A stretch of DNA of 23,015 nt from Saccoglossus kowalevskii (lineage: Eukaryota > Hemichordata > Enteropneusta > Harrimaniidae). A model generated the notes under the pieces. The model was not told the origin of the DNA. It did not search any database and saw nothing but the letters and a program-made list of their open reading frames with translations. Position numbers and translations under genes: made by a program. Positions within the stretch are counted from its first letter, which is position 1, and each line of letters begins with the position of its first letter. The stretch covers positions 550,651 to 573,665 of the forward strand of contig NW_003137829.1 of NCBI RefSeq assembly GCF_000003605.2, in the 5' to 3' direction. Of the stretch, positions 12,122-21,350 are shown in pieces.

Positions 12122-13868
12122 GGGGCGCAAACTATTCCAGCCATGGGGAGGAGAGTGATTTTACTTTAACGCGTGACAGAATACAGACTATTCACCTGGG
12201 GTGTCAGACACACGTGAAAGACTAATTACTTTTCATGACCACTTTCGGCTTACTTCAACGCCCAGTGCTTAGTGCGCCATCAGGGTCCATTTTGTTCTTA
12301 CACCTCTACCAAGGAGCTAAAAGAGAGCCGCATGAATGGGCCAGCTTTTCAGTGCTGTGTACTGTAAAAAAAAAATGCATTTATCCCGGTATTTATTCAT
12401 CATAAAGAAACAGAGTTAACAAGAAACATTGATCTTGTAACATGTCTCTTATTTGGCATTAGATGACTGTCAATCAATAAAAAAAAAACAAAAAAAACTG
12501 ATATTCATGTATATACATTGTTACGTCAAAATTCAAGTTCATTTCGCCACACAATGTAGTTGAAGATCGATTATAAATTGTTCTCGAATGCGGGTCATAA
12601 GTTAACACGATGATCGTCGGTAGCAGCTGATACAGGTATTACGTAATATACTGCAGGTTTGTAATTAGCTGCAATTATCGTCAATTGCTAATCGCTAACT
12701 AAAATTGTTTTATTATTAAATTTGATCGTTTTGGGAAAACGGCTGACCTCTGTGATTTATATCACCATATAGTAAAAAAATGTTTTACAATTCGAGATGC
12801 ATGCTCTTCCTTCAAGTTGACCAATTACTCGTCCTATATACCTTAATGTATTTACATTATAAGGCAGAATACGACCACATGAGGCGAAGGCGAGCAAGGT
12901 GTCGGCTCCGGTGTAATATGAGAAATCTATATTTAACTCAAACGCAATTTACAATATTTATAATGGGGTTGAAATTTGTCTCTGGAAATAAACATGGATA
13001 TTTTTTCCAGTTGTGAAAAGTCTTGTAAGTATAGTTTAATAAGTCACTCGGGTAATCTGATTTGTCACTAATGTGGCGTGTTATTTTAATATTCGAGAGA
13101 TACTCAGACACCAACCGAATTGACAATTCGATTTGATACAAGCGTTTACTCAATATTTGTCCCGACCGGCTACCAACGTTGACAATATTTTTTGGGAAGA
13201 TGAAGTTTTCCTACCAAAGTTACCGTTGCGAATATATATTTTAGGTCAAAAATTTCACATATAAAACCCTGTTTCTGCCAAGCCACATGTTACAGTCTAT
13301 GGCATAATGTGTACTATTATATCCGGAGTTAGTAAGAAAGCCTCATTTCAATCACAATGACACACTTTGTATGTACCCTCATCAATCAGTCGCATAACTT
13401 CGTAAGAACAATGCAAACGTGTGACCCGGATACAAACTATTTAGTTAATTAGTGAGTAGTAACAAGTTATCGAAGTCGACGTCCGGGGCTGGTAATATGT
13501 TAACATCTTGAGCGAGTTTGCAGGTCAATAAACCTTGAATGATGGCATGTGATCCATTGAAGGCGCAATGAACGTGGCAATCCAAACTCCTAACGAAGTA
13601 ATTATTAGTACCCTCGCAAGGGTTGCAACTAGCACGGGCCACGATTAGCTAGGCCAGCGATTGTCATGTGCACACCTATTAGGCCTATATCGACATTCTA
13701 CGCAAAGTTTGAAATAATGAATTACGTTCATGCACACGTTCTAGCACACCAACACCACGATGCGACTCATCAGACGGTTTATTCAAAACTTGAAACGCAG
13801 TCCTACTTTCATCGTAATATCATATAATGTGTCAAAAAATGATAAAATCTAAATCAATCATATCTATC
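12122..13868. other. Non-coding stretch, no supported gene
   Basis: There are no long open frames, tRNA-like folds or long repeats that I can support. The frames at about 12780-13016 and 12938-13153 show no family signature and have the composition of chance frames in AT-rich DNA. A TACTGTAAAA string near 12358 recalls the MITE terminus but does not extend. Confidence 0.5.
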
Positions 13869-14164
13869 TTAAAGGGCGGTAGTCGTTGCGCCGCGCATGC
13901 GCGAGATATGGGTCTCATATAAACAAAGATAGCAATTTTGACTGTTGTGCACACCAACGAGTACAAACTGAGACGTTACCAAGCTTTAATTAGGTATTTT
14001 TGTTGGTGCTTGGGAGGTATTGAAGGAGTCGCCGGCGGTAACTAGTGCAAGTAGCGCCAAGGGCAAAACTCGTACTTGTGATTTCATTAGAAAAGCGCAT
14101 TGGATTCTGGGAAGATCGATGTTTCAAATGTCGTATGCGCGGCGCGACGACTGCCGCCCTTTAA
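13869..14164. mobile_element. TTAA-flanked MITE with long terminal inverted repeats, copy 1
   Basis: TTAA lies at 13869-13872 and again at 14161-14164. Between them, 288 bases begin AGGGCGGTAGTCGTTGCGCC, and the reverse complement of the right end begins AGGGCGGCAGTCGTCGCGCC. The inverted match runs about 30 bases through GCGCATGCG/GCGCATACG. TTAA duplication is the hallmark of piggyBac-type transposition; reading the duplication as TA (Tc1/mariner) is also compatible. No transposase is encoded, so it is non-autonomous. A shorter relative with the same ends lies at 16765. Confidence 0.85.
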
Positions 14165-14398
14165 TAACAAATAATGAATTTCTACGTCATTGTCTGTCTA
14201 TAATCGTAATGGGCATTCAAAATTAAACAAATTGTTTGATAAGATAAGTTTATTTCTTCATATAAATGAACTTTCGAATTGTAACGTGAAATAAACACGG
14301 TGGGTAATACGTGAACAAAATGTAATAATTCTGTGGAATGCGCCTACATAATACGGTTAAGTCTGCAGCTGTCGGTAGAGGGGGCAACATGACATGAT

Positions 14399-14419
14399 CA
14401 CGTGAGGACCATGACGTCA
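14399..14419. promoter_or_regulatory. CACGTG E-box and full CRE palindrome TGACGTCA
   Basis: CACGTG is at 14399-14404 and the full 8-bp CREB/ATF site TGACGTCA at 14412-14419. They sit just downstream (minus strand) of the candidate donor at 14445. Two palindromic factor sites within 21 bases in AT-rich DNA suggest a regulatory patch, but occupancy is unknown. Confidence 0.35.
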
Positions 14420-14444
14420 GCGTTCTGTCGTGACCCATACTCAC

Positions 14445-14510
14445 CTTGATTTGGGGCGACAGTGCTCCGCATCCAGTTGAAAACTTGACCCAAACAAGAT
14501 CGACGTTGGG
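14445..14510 (-). other. Candidate 5' exon with consensus splice donor
   Basis: On the minus strand AAG|GTGAGT occurs with the junction at 14445/14444. A TATA-like ATATAAG is present at 14541-14535, which would place a start near 14508. The short exon contains ATG at 14472-14470 opening nine codons (MRSTVAPNQ) that reach the donor in phase 1, but the start context is weak. It could be a non-coding leader exon of RGS12, 3 kb above the coding exon on the same strand, or chance. No acceptor is identified. Confidence 0.25.
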
Positions 14511-14633
14511 GGCGCCTTTTTTCGTCAAAAAAATCTTATATTTGGTTGAAATGGCCGAAAATTTGAAAATTGGGGGTCAAAAGTTCGGCTCGACCGTGGA
14601 AATGCTTACCCGTATAATTCAATTACGGGAGTA

Positions 14634-14644
14634 CCCCCCCCCCC
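14634..14644 (+). repeat. 11-base C homopolymer
   Basis: An uninterrupted run of 11 C, 55 bases left of a MITE boundary. No other role is visible. Confidence 0.85.
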
Positions 14645-14699
14645 GTTCCCATACAGAAATAATGCCTACCTTATACAACGTTATGTAAAAGTACTAGTA

Positions 14700-14911
14700 T
14701 ACTGTAGAACACGTTGAAATAGCTGCATGCAATTTTAGCGAATTTGACTCTTGGCATGAATTACCAGAATCCTAATTTAGCTAAAGTGTTGACTATCTCT
14801 CTGTGAGAATATACTTTCTTTTAAATTAGCTACATCTTGAATTAGCGAAATTGCAGATTAGCTAAATTAGCTAAAATAATATGCTAGCTAAAAAGATGAT
14901 GTTTTACAGTA
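14700..14911. mobile_element. Full palindromic MITE, ACTGTA family, copy B (212 bp)
   Basis: The left end reads TACTGTAGAACA; the right end reads TGTTTTACAGTA, whose reverse complement is TACTGTAAAACA. The ends are flanked by or include TA, as in copies A and C. The interior is rich in TTAGCTAAATTAGC-like strings that can fold back on themselves. Length is exactly that of copy A although the interior has diverged. No coding capacity. Confidence 0.75.
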
Positions 14912-15120
14912 TGCACGAGTGGACGCATACGTTTGATATATTTAACCGACATGCATTATATAAATTACAATACCTTGAGTTCGTTCCACGGATTGTGTTG
15001 GAATACATGTTTACACGTATTCAGGGTTTTGTTTTCATCGTTCACATAACAATTTACACAATTCGTAGGTTGACGACGTTACACTGCATGGTTAACTTGT
15101 GAATATTTATAAATAAAATT

Positions 15121-15550
15121 GAACATGACAAGTTTCGAAAACCTGGTAGATCGAAGATGTTGGCATTTGAGCTTGGAGTAGCGGGTTCAAATCCAGGAAC
15201 GCAGTACCATAACTTCTATAAATATATGGACTAAAATTGACAAGAGGATCAACTTTCTATCTAGCGGGATGGCATTATGCGGAAAAAAGGGAAGCTGTTG
15301 TGTTGTTATAAATGTATTTATTGACACAACACTGACTTTGGAAAGTACAGCACTAAAAACTACAAGATATAATTTTAAAAAAGTGATTAACAATGCAAGA
15401 TAACAAGATTCATTGACAATTAAACATATGGAAATACATTATATCTACAAATATACTCCTATTTATTTAAATGTAATGTGTAATAATTTGTGTCGTATTG
15501 ATCTTTGTACTTCAAGGACTGATTAAAGAAATAAATTGACTTGACTTGAC
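15121..15550 (+). mobile_element. Possible tRNA-derived SINE or retroelement tail ending in (TTGAC)3
   Basis: GGTTCAAATCC at 15184-15194 matches a Pol III B box. The implied T-stem pairs poorly and the A box is not convincing, so this is not a functional tRNA. About 350 bases downstream the sequence ends AATAAATTGACTTGACTTGAC-like, with three TTGAC units at 15536-15550, a typical microsatellite 3' tail of LINEs and of SINEs that borrow LINE tails. The right end abuts minus-strand LINE sequence. Whether head and tail belong to one element is inference; no target duplication was found. Confidence 0.35.
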
Positions 15551-16180
15551 AGGTTAATGAAATTATTTATGTGTTTGGTCATGTCTGCAACTAGAGACTT
15601 TCTTTGTTGTTCGTACTTTAGACATGACATTACTACATGGAATTCATCTTGCATTACATAGTTCGCACGTTCTTTTTCAACTGGTGTTCGGTTTCGTGTG
15701 CTGGCCAGATTCTATTTTTAAATTGTGATTTTTAAATTTGCTTAGCCGTTCACGCAGTTCAATATGTTCAATGTCTGTTATGAATTGTTCAAATTCAAAT
15801 TTATTTTTAAAGTTTCTGTATGTTCTTAATTTTTTTCCCAATTGAGTGTTTATGGCCGTTGTAAATATACTCTATCCAGTGTGATATGAAGAATTCTTCA
15901 AGTTGATTTTTTATTTAATTTACTATTTTACGTTGGAAATTTTTGAATCAGTGTTTGATCTATTTTTGTTAGCTGGGTTTTTACTTCAACGAACCATTTG
16001 TTTTTTATTTGTCTATTCACTTGTGCGGCTTCTTTGAGTAGTAAGTTTTCTGTAGCTAATACACGACTGTAATATTTAATTTTTTTGTTTGTTTATGAAT
16101 GTGTCCAGCGGTAATCTACCAAATTCCCAGTAATTATTGGTGTACACCTAGAAGATATCTGAGATAGCTAGTATGGTCCT
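15551..16180 (-). pseudogene. Decayed LINE ORF2 C-terminal region
   Basis: On the minus strand, several frames together read like the C-terminal part of a non-LTR retrotransposon ORF2: YLLGVH, then EFGRLPLDTFI, then KYYSRVLATENLLLKEAAQ and QIKNKWFVEVKTQL, then LRERLSKFKNHNLKIESGQH, then a zinc-knuckle. The knuckle is CELC followed, after a one-base frame change, by DEFHVVMSC (C-x2-C...H-x4-C, 15622-15667), then KYEQQRKSLV. At least one internal stop (TGA inside the tail of the LPLDTFI block region or the SGQH block) and several frame changes show it is dead. It ends abruptly at the TTGAC repeat at 15550. The upstream endonuclease and reverse transcriptase core are absent. Confidence 0.8.
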
Positions 16181-16398
16181 CAAATGGCAAACTTGTGCGA
16201 GCATTCATGTCTCTAGGCATCACTGCCATAAGCTAGGATTGGCCAGATTTTATTTATCAAAAAGGGAAATTTGTGATTTTGGGAATGTACACCAATGCCA
16301 CAAGAACTTTTCTTTTTAATATTTTTAGTATTACTGTATATCTGCGCTTCGAGCTGTCACTCTCTATATGGGAACATATACACCTTTCTTAGAAATCG

Positions 16399-16411
16399 CG
16401 CCCTCTAGTGG
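16399..16411 (-). promoter_or_regulatory. Perfect CTCF core motif
   Basis: On the minus strand the 13 bases read CCACTAGAGGGCG, matching every position of the common CTCF core CCASYAGRKGGCR. CTCF is conserved in bilaterian animals as an architectural and insulator protein. The site lies between the two LINE relics, about 4.9 kb above the RGS12 start. Such motifs are also spread by transposons, so function is not established. Confidence 0.45.
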
Positions 16412-16764
16412 CGGAGCGGTTTTATGACGTAATTGAGCGTCACAAAGTCCGTTTAAAACGTCGATATCGTTTTGATTTGCAGGTTTTCATCAATTAAGGC
16501 TATTTTTGTAAGAGTTCACTATATTACAGACGAAGAACGACTACACAATCGAACATAGTGATTTGAACGATGTTGCCGCCATTCCTATGCGCCATTTTGA
16601 AGTCACAGAAGCACTCCAAAACTAGAGGACGCGATTTATAGGAATAGTTTATCGAACAGATCTACTAGTATGTAAGAAAATAAATATAATAACGGCTGAA
16701 CAAAACGAACATTACTCTACTATAAACAAATATTTGAACAAAATACGAAAACTCAACAGTTCAA

Positions 16765-16897
16765 TTAAAGGGCGACAGTCGTTGTGCCGCGTCCTGTTCG
16801 ATATGGGACTCATAGCGACGTATACAACGCGTGTAAAATACATTGTTTATTTACATGAAATTCGAACACGCGCTGTGCGACGACCACCGCGCTTTAA
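16765..16897. mobile_element. TTAA-flanked MITE, copy 2 (short, internally deleted relative)
   Basis: TTAA is present at 16765-16768 and 16894-16897. The enclosed 125 bases begin AGGGCGACAGTCGTTGTGCC, and the reverse complement of the right end begins AGCGCGGTGGTCGTCGCACA. This matches the inverted repeat of the 288-bp copy at 13869. Just inside the left arm both copies share a GATATGGG(T/A)CTCATA block, so they are homologous beyond their ends and this one has lost most of the interior. Confidence 0.85.
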
Positions 16898-17240
16898 CGT
16901 TATACAACACAGTACATATTGTGCACATGGAAAAATGTTCTAAGTGTTTTTCTATCATCTTGGGGTTAAACTCTGAAGCTACTTTCATAAAACTCACAGA
17001 CTCCTCATAAAACTTCTCAAAAGTTTTACCAGGTAGCGGTCGCTGACTGTCTTATCACTTGGTCGGTGTAGTAGTAATAGTAGTAGCCAGCCAGTGTGAA
17101 GACCGATTGTTCAGCTAGTTTGAAAACGAATTTGATACTTAAGAAGTTTAGATATTTTGTATTAAGAAGTTAGTGGGTTTGATGACATAAGGGACTCAAT
17201 GAATGATATAATTGTGGTGACAGTTGTGACTTCATAGGAG

Positions 17241-17697
17241 TAAGTACTTTTGCATATTTGCATTTAATTAAAGATAACAAGTTACGTTCTGCCCTATCTC
17301 AACTTAGAACAGCCTTCGGGTTGAATCTGATCGTAAATTAAACATACCGAGGAATATGAGAATCTGTAAATTATGCAATCTAGGGATGGTTGAGGATGAA
17401 TATCATTTTTGCCTTTATGTCCACGTTATGAAAATCTTTAGTTAGAAAAAAATATTTACCTATCAGTCAAATCAGACGTATGAAAAATTTCTGCTGTTTG
17501 ACAACTTATCTGTACTTCAAATTTCGAAATTTGTATTCTACGCTTCTAAACATAGAGTCAATCTACTTAACCAGTTGTGACTAGTAGATTCAACAATTAT
17601 TTAAAGAATCCCTCTTTATGTATTTTCTATCTTTGATTTATTGTACCATAGGCCTGAGGCCATTGTACTGAATAAATTCATATTCATAAGTACTTTT
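17241..17697 (+). mobile_element. 5'-truncated LINE insertion with 11-bp target-site duplication
   Basis: TAAGTACTTTT occurs perfectly at 17241-17251 and 17687-17697 and brackets the insert. The insert reads, with frame changes, KLRSALSQLRTA, then RICKLC...VEDEYHF (17362-17409), then CPRYENL in the next frame (from 17418). A 31-codon frame at 17485-17577 follows, starting KFLLFDNLSVLQISKF and ending RVNLLNQL before TGA. This is the zinc-knuckle and C-terminus of a non-LTR retrotransposon ORF2. The 3'UTR ends GAATAAATTCATATTCA, a short ATTCAT-type tail directly next to the duplication, as expected for target-primed reverse transcription. A one-base loss in the knuckle and several stops make it non-functional. 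Confidence 0.88.
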
Positions 17698-18412
17698 AAA
17701 ATTCGTGTAGGCACTATCGAATTGAGTCTGGGCAACGCAACTACAACAACTTTATTTTATTTGTAGAATGTGTATGTCGTAAACTAAAAGAAAAGTACAA
17801 AGATTCAAATCTTAAAATAAAGTTTATACCAACACATTTATAATAAGTACAAAACAATATACTGTGGCTTTAAAGTACACAACATTATATTAACATGTCA
17901 AATGTGTGATTCAAACATAATGCAAAAAAACTGTTAAAAACTACGCAAATACCGCCATCTACGACAGACAATTGAAATGTCATAAGACTCAAATGCCAAA
18001 AAAAAAAAAAAAAACAGTTCTAAAAATTTATCTAAAAATACAATATTTTAACTACACCCCTTCATACATTATGAACGCAACAAGATACATCGCATAGTGC
18101 AATGCCTCTAATTAAGCAAGAGTAAATAAATATTACAAATATCGTAAATCTTGTTTATAACGCTGAAGGATTAGTCATGATAAACACCCAAAATCTGCAA
18201 TGTACCTCGATGTATATTTTCTAGTATTTGCTTTCTAACTCAAAATAACCTTCAAACATGTCATTAAAATTAAGTAATTACACATGTTCGGCATCGGGAC
18301 AAACTACACTGTATACGAAATTTCTTTTCATTCTATCATTTTTGCACAGAATTGTTTTGTATACAGGTTATGATTAGCATTGTCTAACCATATTTATATT
18401 CTCTTTGCATTT
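17698..18412. other. Non-coding stretch, no supported gene
   Basis: AT-rich sequence with a 16-base A run near 17999-18014 and no open frames, inverted repeats or splice-site clusters that I can support. Confidence 0.5.
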
Positions 18413-18574
18413 GAATATATTCTACCTTGGAAAAAGTGACCTGATAATATTCTACCCATGGACCCTTCATTGTGATCTACCTTAGTTACGACAAGTCCAC
18501 TGATTATGATCTATCTGGGGACAAGTCGCCTGATTATATGCCCTGATTATATTCTACTTTGTGACACGTTCCCT
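18413..18574 (+). repeat. Degenerate 30-bp tandem repeat, about five and a half units
   Basis: Units begin at 18413, 18443, 18472, 18502 and 18545, with a 13-base partial unit at 18532. The consensus is roughly GATTATATTCTACCTTGG followed by GACAAGTCACCT. Four units are 30 bases long and one is 29. No protein or fold signature is seen. Confidence 0.8.
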
Positions 18575-19266
18575 GGTAATTCCTTTATTCCTGTGAGCCA
18601 AATATAAGTGACAACTGCTACCCAAACAGATTAATCATCAGTCCCACCTAAACTTGACGGACATTGACATTCACTTATTATTTTTTCGGACATGAGGTAT
18701 GGAGAAAGTGCAAGGAACGTTGGTTCCACTAAATGACATTAATTATTATTTTTTCAGGTTCGATAGGTATATTATTAATCATGAAATTGACTTTCACTAT
18801 ATTTGAAGGGTACAAATATAATGTTATGTTTCATGTTTTCCCCGAAATCTCATATTTTATGCTTTTTATTCATTATGCAAAAATTACAAATTACAGACAA
18901 AACAACAATAACAGAAAAACAGAAATACATTTACAGATCATAATATTCAATAAAAGGCCCCCACTTCTTTGTTCTTCTGTTCTGAGCTTTCGCAATGATA
19001 CTTTCCAGATCAATGGTTTGTTTTACACAGGATTTGAAACCTACAATGTTTGGCATAATGTTTTGTAACTTGCACTTAAATATATAATAACGACCTATAA
19101 GTAGGACATAGTTAAGCATTGGATTAGCATGCTCATCAATATCTCCCAGAATACATTTTAGAGCATTTAATGTTAAAATGAGTTCTGTGAACGAGGATAT
19201 TTTATGCTTTAACTTATATATTTATGTATATATATATCAAGACTCCTATATTTACACATTTTAAAT

Positions 19267-19510
19267 TTCCGACTTCAAAGTTCTTACTTCTGACTTCCAA
19301 TTTCCGACTTCTCACTTCTCACTTCCAATTTCTAAATTCTCACTTCCAAATTCTTACTTCCCACTTTCCAAATTCTGCCTTTCAAATTCTTACTTCCAAT
19401 TTCCGACTTCTCACTTACAATTTCCGACTTCTCACTTCCGACTTCACATTTCCACTTCCCACTTCTGAATTCGAACTTGAGAGTTCTCTCTTCAGACTTC
19501 AGATTTGCCA
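19267..19510 (+). repeat. Pyrimidine-rich satellite with 8-bp period
   Basis: About 240 bases consist of variants of an 8-base unit such as ACTTCTGA, ACTTCCAA, TTTCCGAC and ACTTCTC. Because 8 and 3 share no factor, every frame repeats each 24 bases; the plus-strand frame gives an artificial 8-residue peptide repeat (LLTSNFR-, LLTSHFQ-like). It is strongly strand-asymmetric (C and T on plus). It should not be taken as a gene. Confidence 0.85.
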
Positions 19511-19699
19511 CTCCGTGATTCTCAGTACAGGCCTCTAGGAATATATCAATGCATTATAAAAATAAAAATAATTTTAGCGCTGATCTCACCCCATAACCTG
19601 TATGCAAAACAATTCTGTGCAAAAATGATAGACTACTATGTAGTTTCATCACTACAGATGATGGTACTTTTATGCTCCTGTGGTTTGCAACAATAATAA

Positions 19700-19750
19700 C
19701 TCGGAAGTTAGAAGTCGGAACTCGGAAGTTGGAACTGTGAAGTAGGAAGG
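19700..19750 (-). repeat. Inverted block of the same 8-bp satellite
   Basis: The plus strand reads CTCGGAAGTTAGAAGTCGGA and similar, the reverse complement of the satellite units at 19267-19510. The two blocks are separated by about 190 bases of unrelated sequence and could form a long hairpin. Confidence 0.75.
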
Positions 19751-19974
19751 CCCCTCTCGGCTTTTATAGAAAACAAACCCCAAATAGTGACAACTTACAA
19801 CTATATGTTCTGACTTGCGTACCATGCATGCTAGTTGCTCACTGTATCTGGATCTAACAAAATAAAGCCTCCTATCAATGCATAGTTAAACAACAACCAA
19901 AATAACGGAAGAACATTTTTTGTTCAAATTTCAAAAAAACAATTTATGTGCACCTGTTTAATTTAAATAAAATT

Positions 19975-20200
19975 GAGATGTCCATCTCTGAGAAACAATT
20001 CCGGACATGTTTAAATATCAGAATTTTGCAAATTGTAGGTCTAAAATGACCACATTTGATCAAATTGGCATAAAAATTGACATGCGTATGTAAGTCATCA
20101 TACATTATCTTTATGTTAAGTTTGAACGGGCTTGGTCGCAGCATGTCTGAGAAATGGACGAACGCACGTACGGACAGATGCACGGACGGACCGAATAGAA
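19975..20200 (+). repeat. Dispersed repeat with CTGAGAAA and GGACGGAC-type tail, plus copy
   Basis: The stretch contains CATCTCTGAGAAAC at its left side, then GTTTGAACGGGC...ATGTCTGAGAAATG at 20120-20156, then an ACGNACGGACAGATGCACGG run. A related copy in the opposite orientation is at 20717-20753. The pattern (AGTTTGAA ... CTGAGAAATGGACGGACGGAC) is one I associate with abundant uncharacterised repeats of invertebrate genomes. A minus-strand frame of 107 codons over it is not a gene. Confidence 0.55.
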
Positions 20201-20716
20201 TAGTCCCCAATTGCCCTGATACTTGGTGTGTAAGCACCTTTGATAGACCTCTTTTAGATTTGTTCATGTTGTGACAATATCTTCAATTTTCTATATTTAT
20301 CATTTCTGGTAAAAAAAACACCACACGCTATTTTCGACTTCTTTTTGAAAACTACTAGGTCAATTGCTTTTATAGTTGGTATGTAAGTACTACGTGAAAT
20401 GTAATCATTTTATAACAATATCAATTTTCTTGTAATTTTCGGTTACTAGTATTTTGCTATTTTCGAAAACCTGCTAAATTTCTTTGATACTTTGTATACA
20501 GGTAAAAATGCTAATTTTGACTTTTACTCAGCTACATGGATTTGATACTTGAAAATGATGATATCAATTGTAATTGCCATGGCAATTAAAAATCTTCTCT
20601 CTTGTCATATAGTCTGATAGTATTTTACAGTGGCAAGTTTTTTTTTTTATATATATATTCTTCAACTTAATAAACAAATTGATGGTCAATTTTTTACCAT
20701 AAAACTCAAATCACAA

Positions 20717-20753
20717 CATTTCTCAGACATGTCTACACAGATTCCATTCAAAC
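20717..20753 (-). repeat. Minus-strand copy of the CTGAGAAATG dispersed repeat
   Basis: The reverse complement reads GTTTGAATGG...ACATGTCTGAGAAATG and aligns without gaps over 37 bases to 20120-20156, with 27 matches by eye, including 15 consecutive bases at one end. It lacks the GGAC-rich tail. Confidence 0.55.
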
Positions 20754-21018
20754 ATTTTCATGAACATTAGTTTGTTTTGGGCTTTGATGCAAAATGGTCG
20801 ACTGGTGGTCGTATTTTCATATAGTCATTATTTGGACATGCACAACCCGATTATGTTGATAGCTTGTAATTTGTTTCATGATTTGATTTATCGGCGATTT
20901 TGACTGAAGCACACATGTATCTGTAATTACCTTGTCAATTTGTATAAATATATGCACACGTATGCATGCTCATTGAACATGGAACACCGATGTCTGGAAT
21001 AATAAGCATTCCTGTATA

Positions 21019-21183
21019 CTAATTATCTGATTTGCAGAATAATAATCTTCATTATTAATAACAATAACCAATCAACAAATTTAAATGGGACATTGTAAAT
21101 ATGTGTTAATAGAGCAATTCACAGGCTTGGTTATTGTATAGTGGAATTCTGTGCATAATTACCCAATTTGCATAATAATAACT
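21019..21183 (+). repeat. Pair of direct repeats, about 28 bp each
   Basis: TAATTATCTGATTTGCAGAA at the left and TAATTACCCAATTTGCATAA at the right are each followed by TAATAA. The copies are about 130 bases apart, with weaker similarity extending upstream (ATTC-TGT). Likely remains of a tandem or dispersed repeat. Confidence 0.4.
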
Positions 21184-21350
21184 ATTTTGCAGCTATTTCA
21201 ATGATATCTTATAAGCCATCTAATACATTTTTATAAAAAAAATGCGTTAAATTAATTATCAGTATAATTTGGTTAATTGCTGTACATATATAGCTTTGCT
21301 GTTCAGTATTCTCTGTTGTAGCACCCTCTTTTATTAGATTCAGTGTATAG

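Noticed and set aside
14020-14226. 68-codon frame overlapping the TTAA MITE
   Set aside because: It runs through the right terminal inverted repeat into flanking DNA; a by-product of the element's GC-rich end.
14250-14528. 92-codon minus-strand frame beginning TKKGAPNVDLVWVKF
   Set aside because: Its first codon is TTG, not ATG, and it reads through the GTGAGT donor; only the donor itself was kept as a candidate.
15184-15194. Functional tRNA gene around the B-box match
   Set aside because: T-stem pairing is poor and no acceptor stem or anticodon arm can be drawn.
16136-16296. 11-bp inverted repeat ATTGGTGTACA / TGTACACCAAT as a mobile-element boundary
   Set aside because: The left copy falls within LINE coding similarity, no target duplication is seen, and the match does not extend.
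19224-19538. 104-codon frame with an apparent 8-residue peptide repeat
   Set aside because: The periodicity is that of the 8-bp satellite, which gives repeats in every frame.
19944-20267. 107-codon minus-strand frame with a SVHLSVRAF-like stretch
   Set aside because: The stretch is the translation of the GGAC-rich dispersed repeat.
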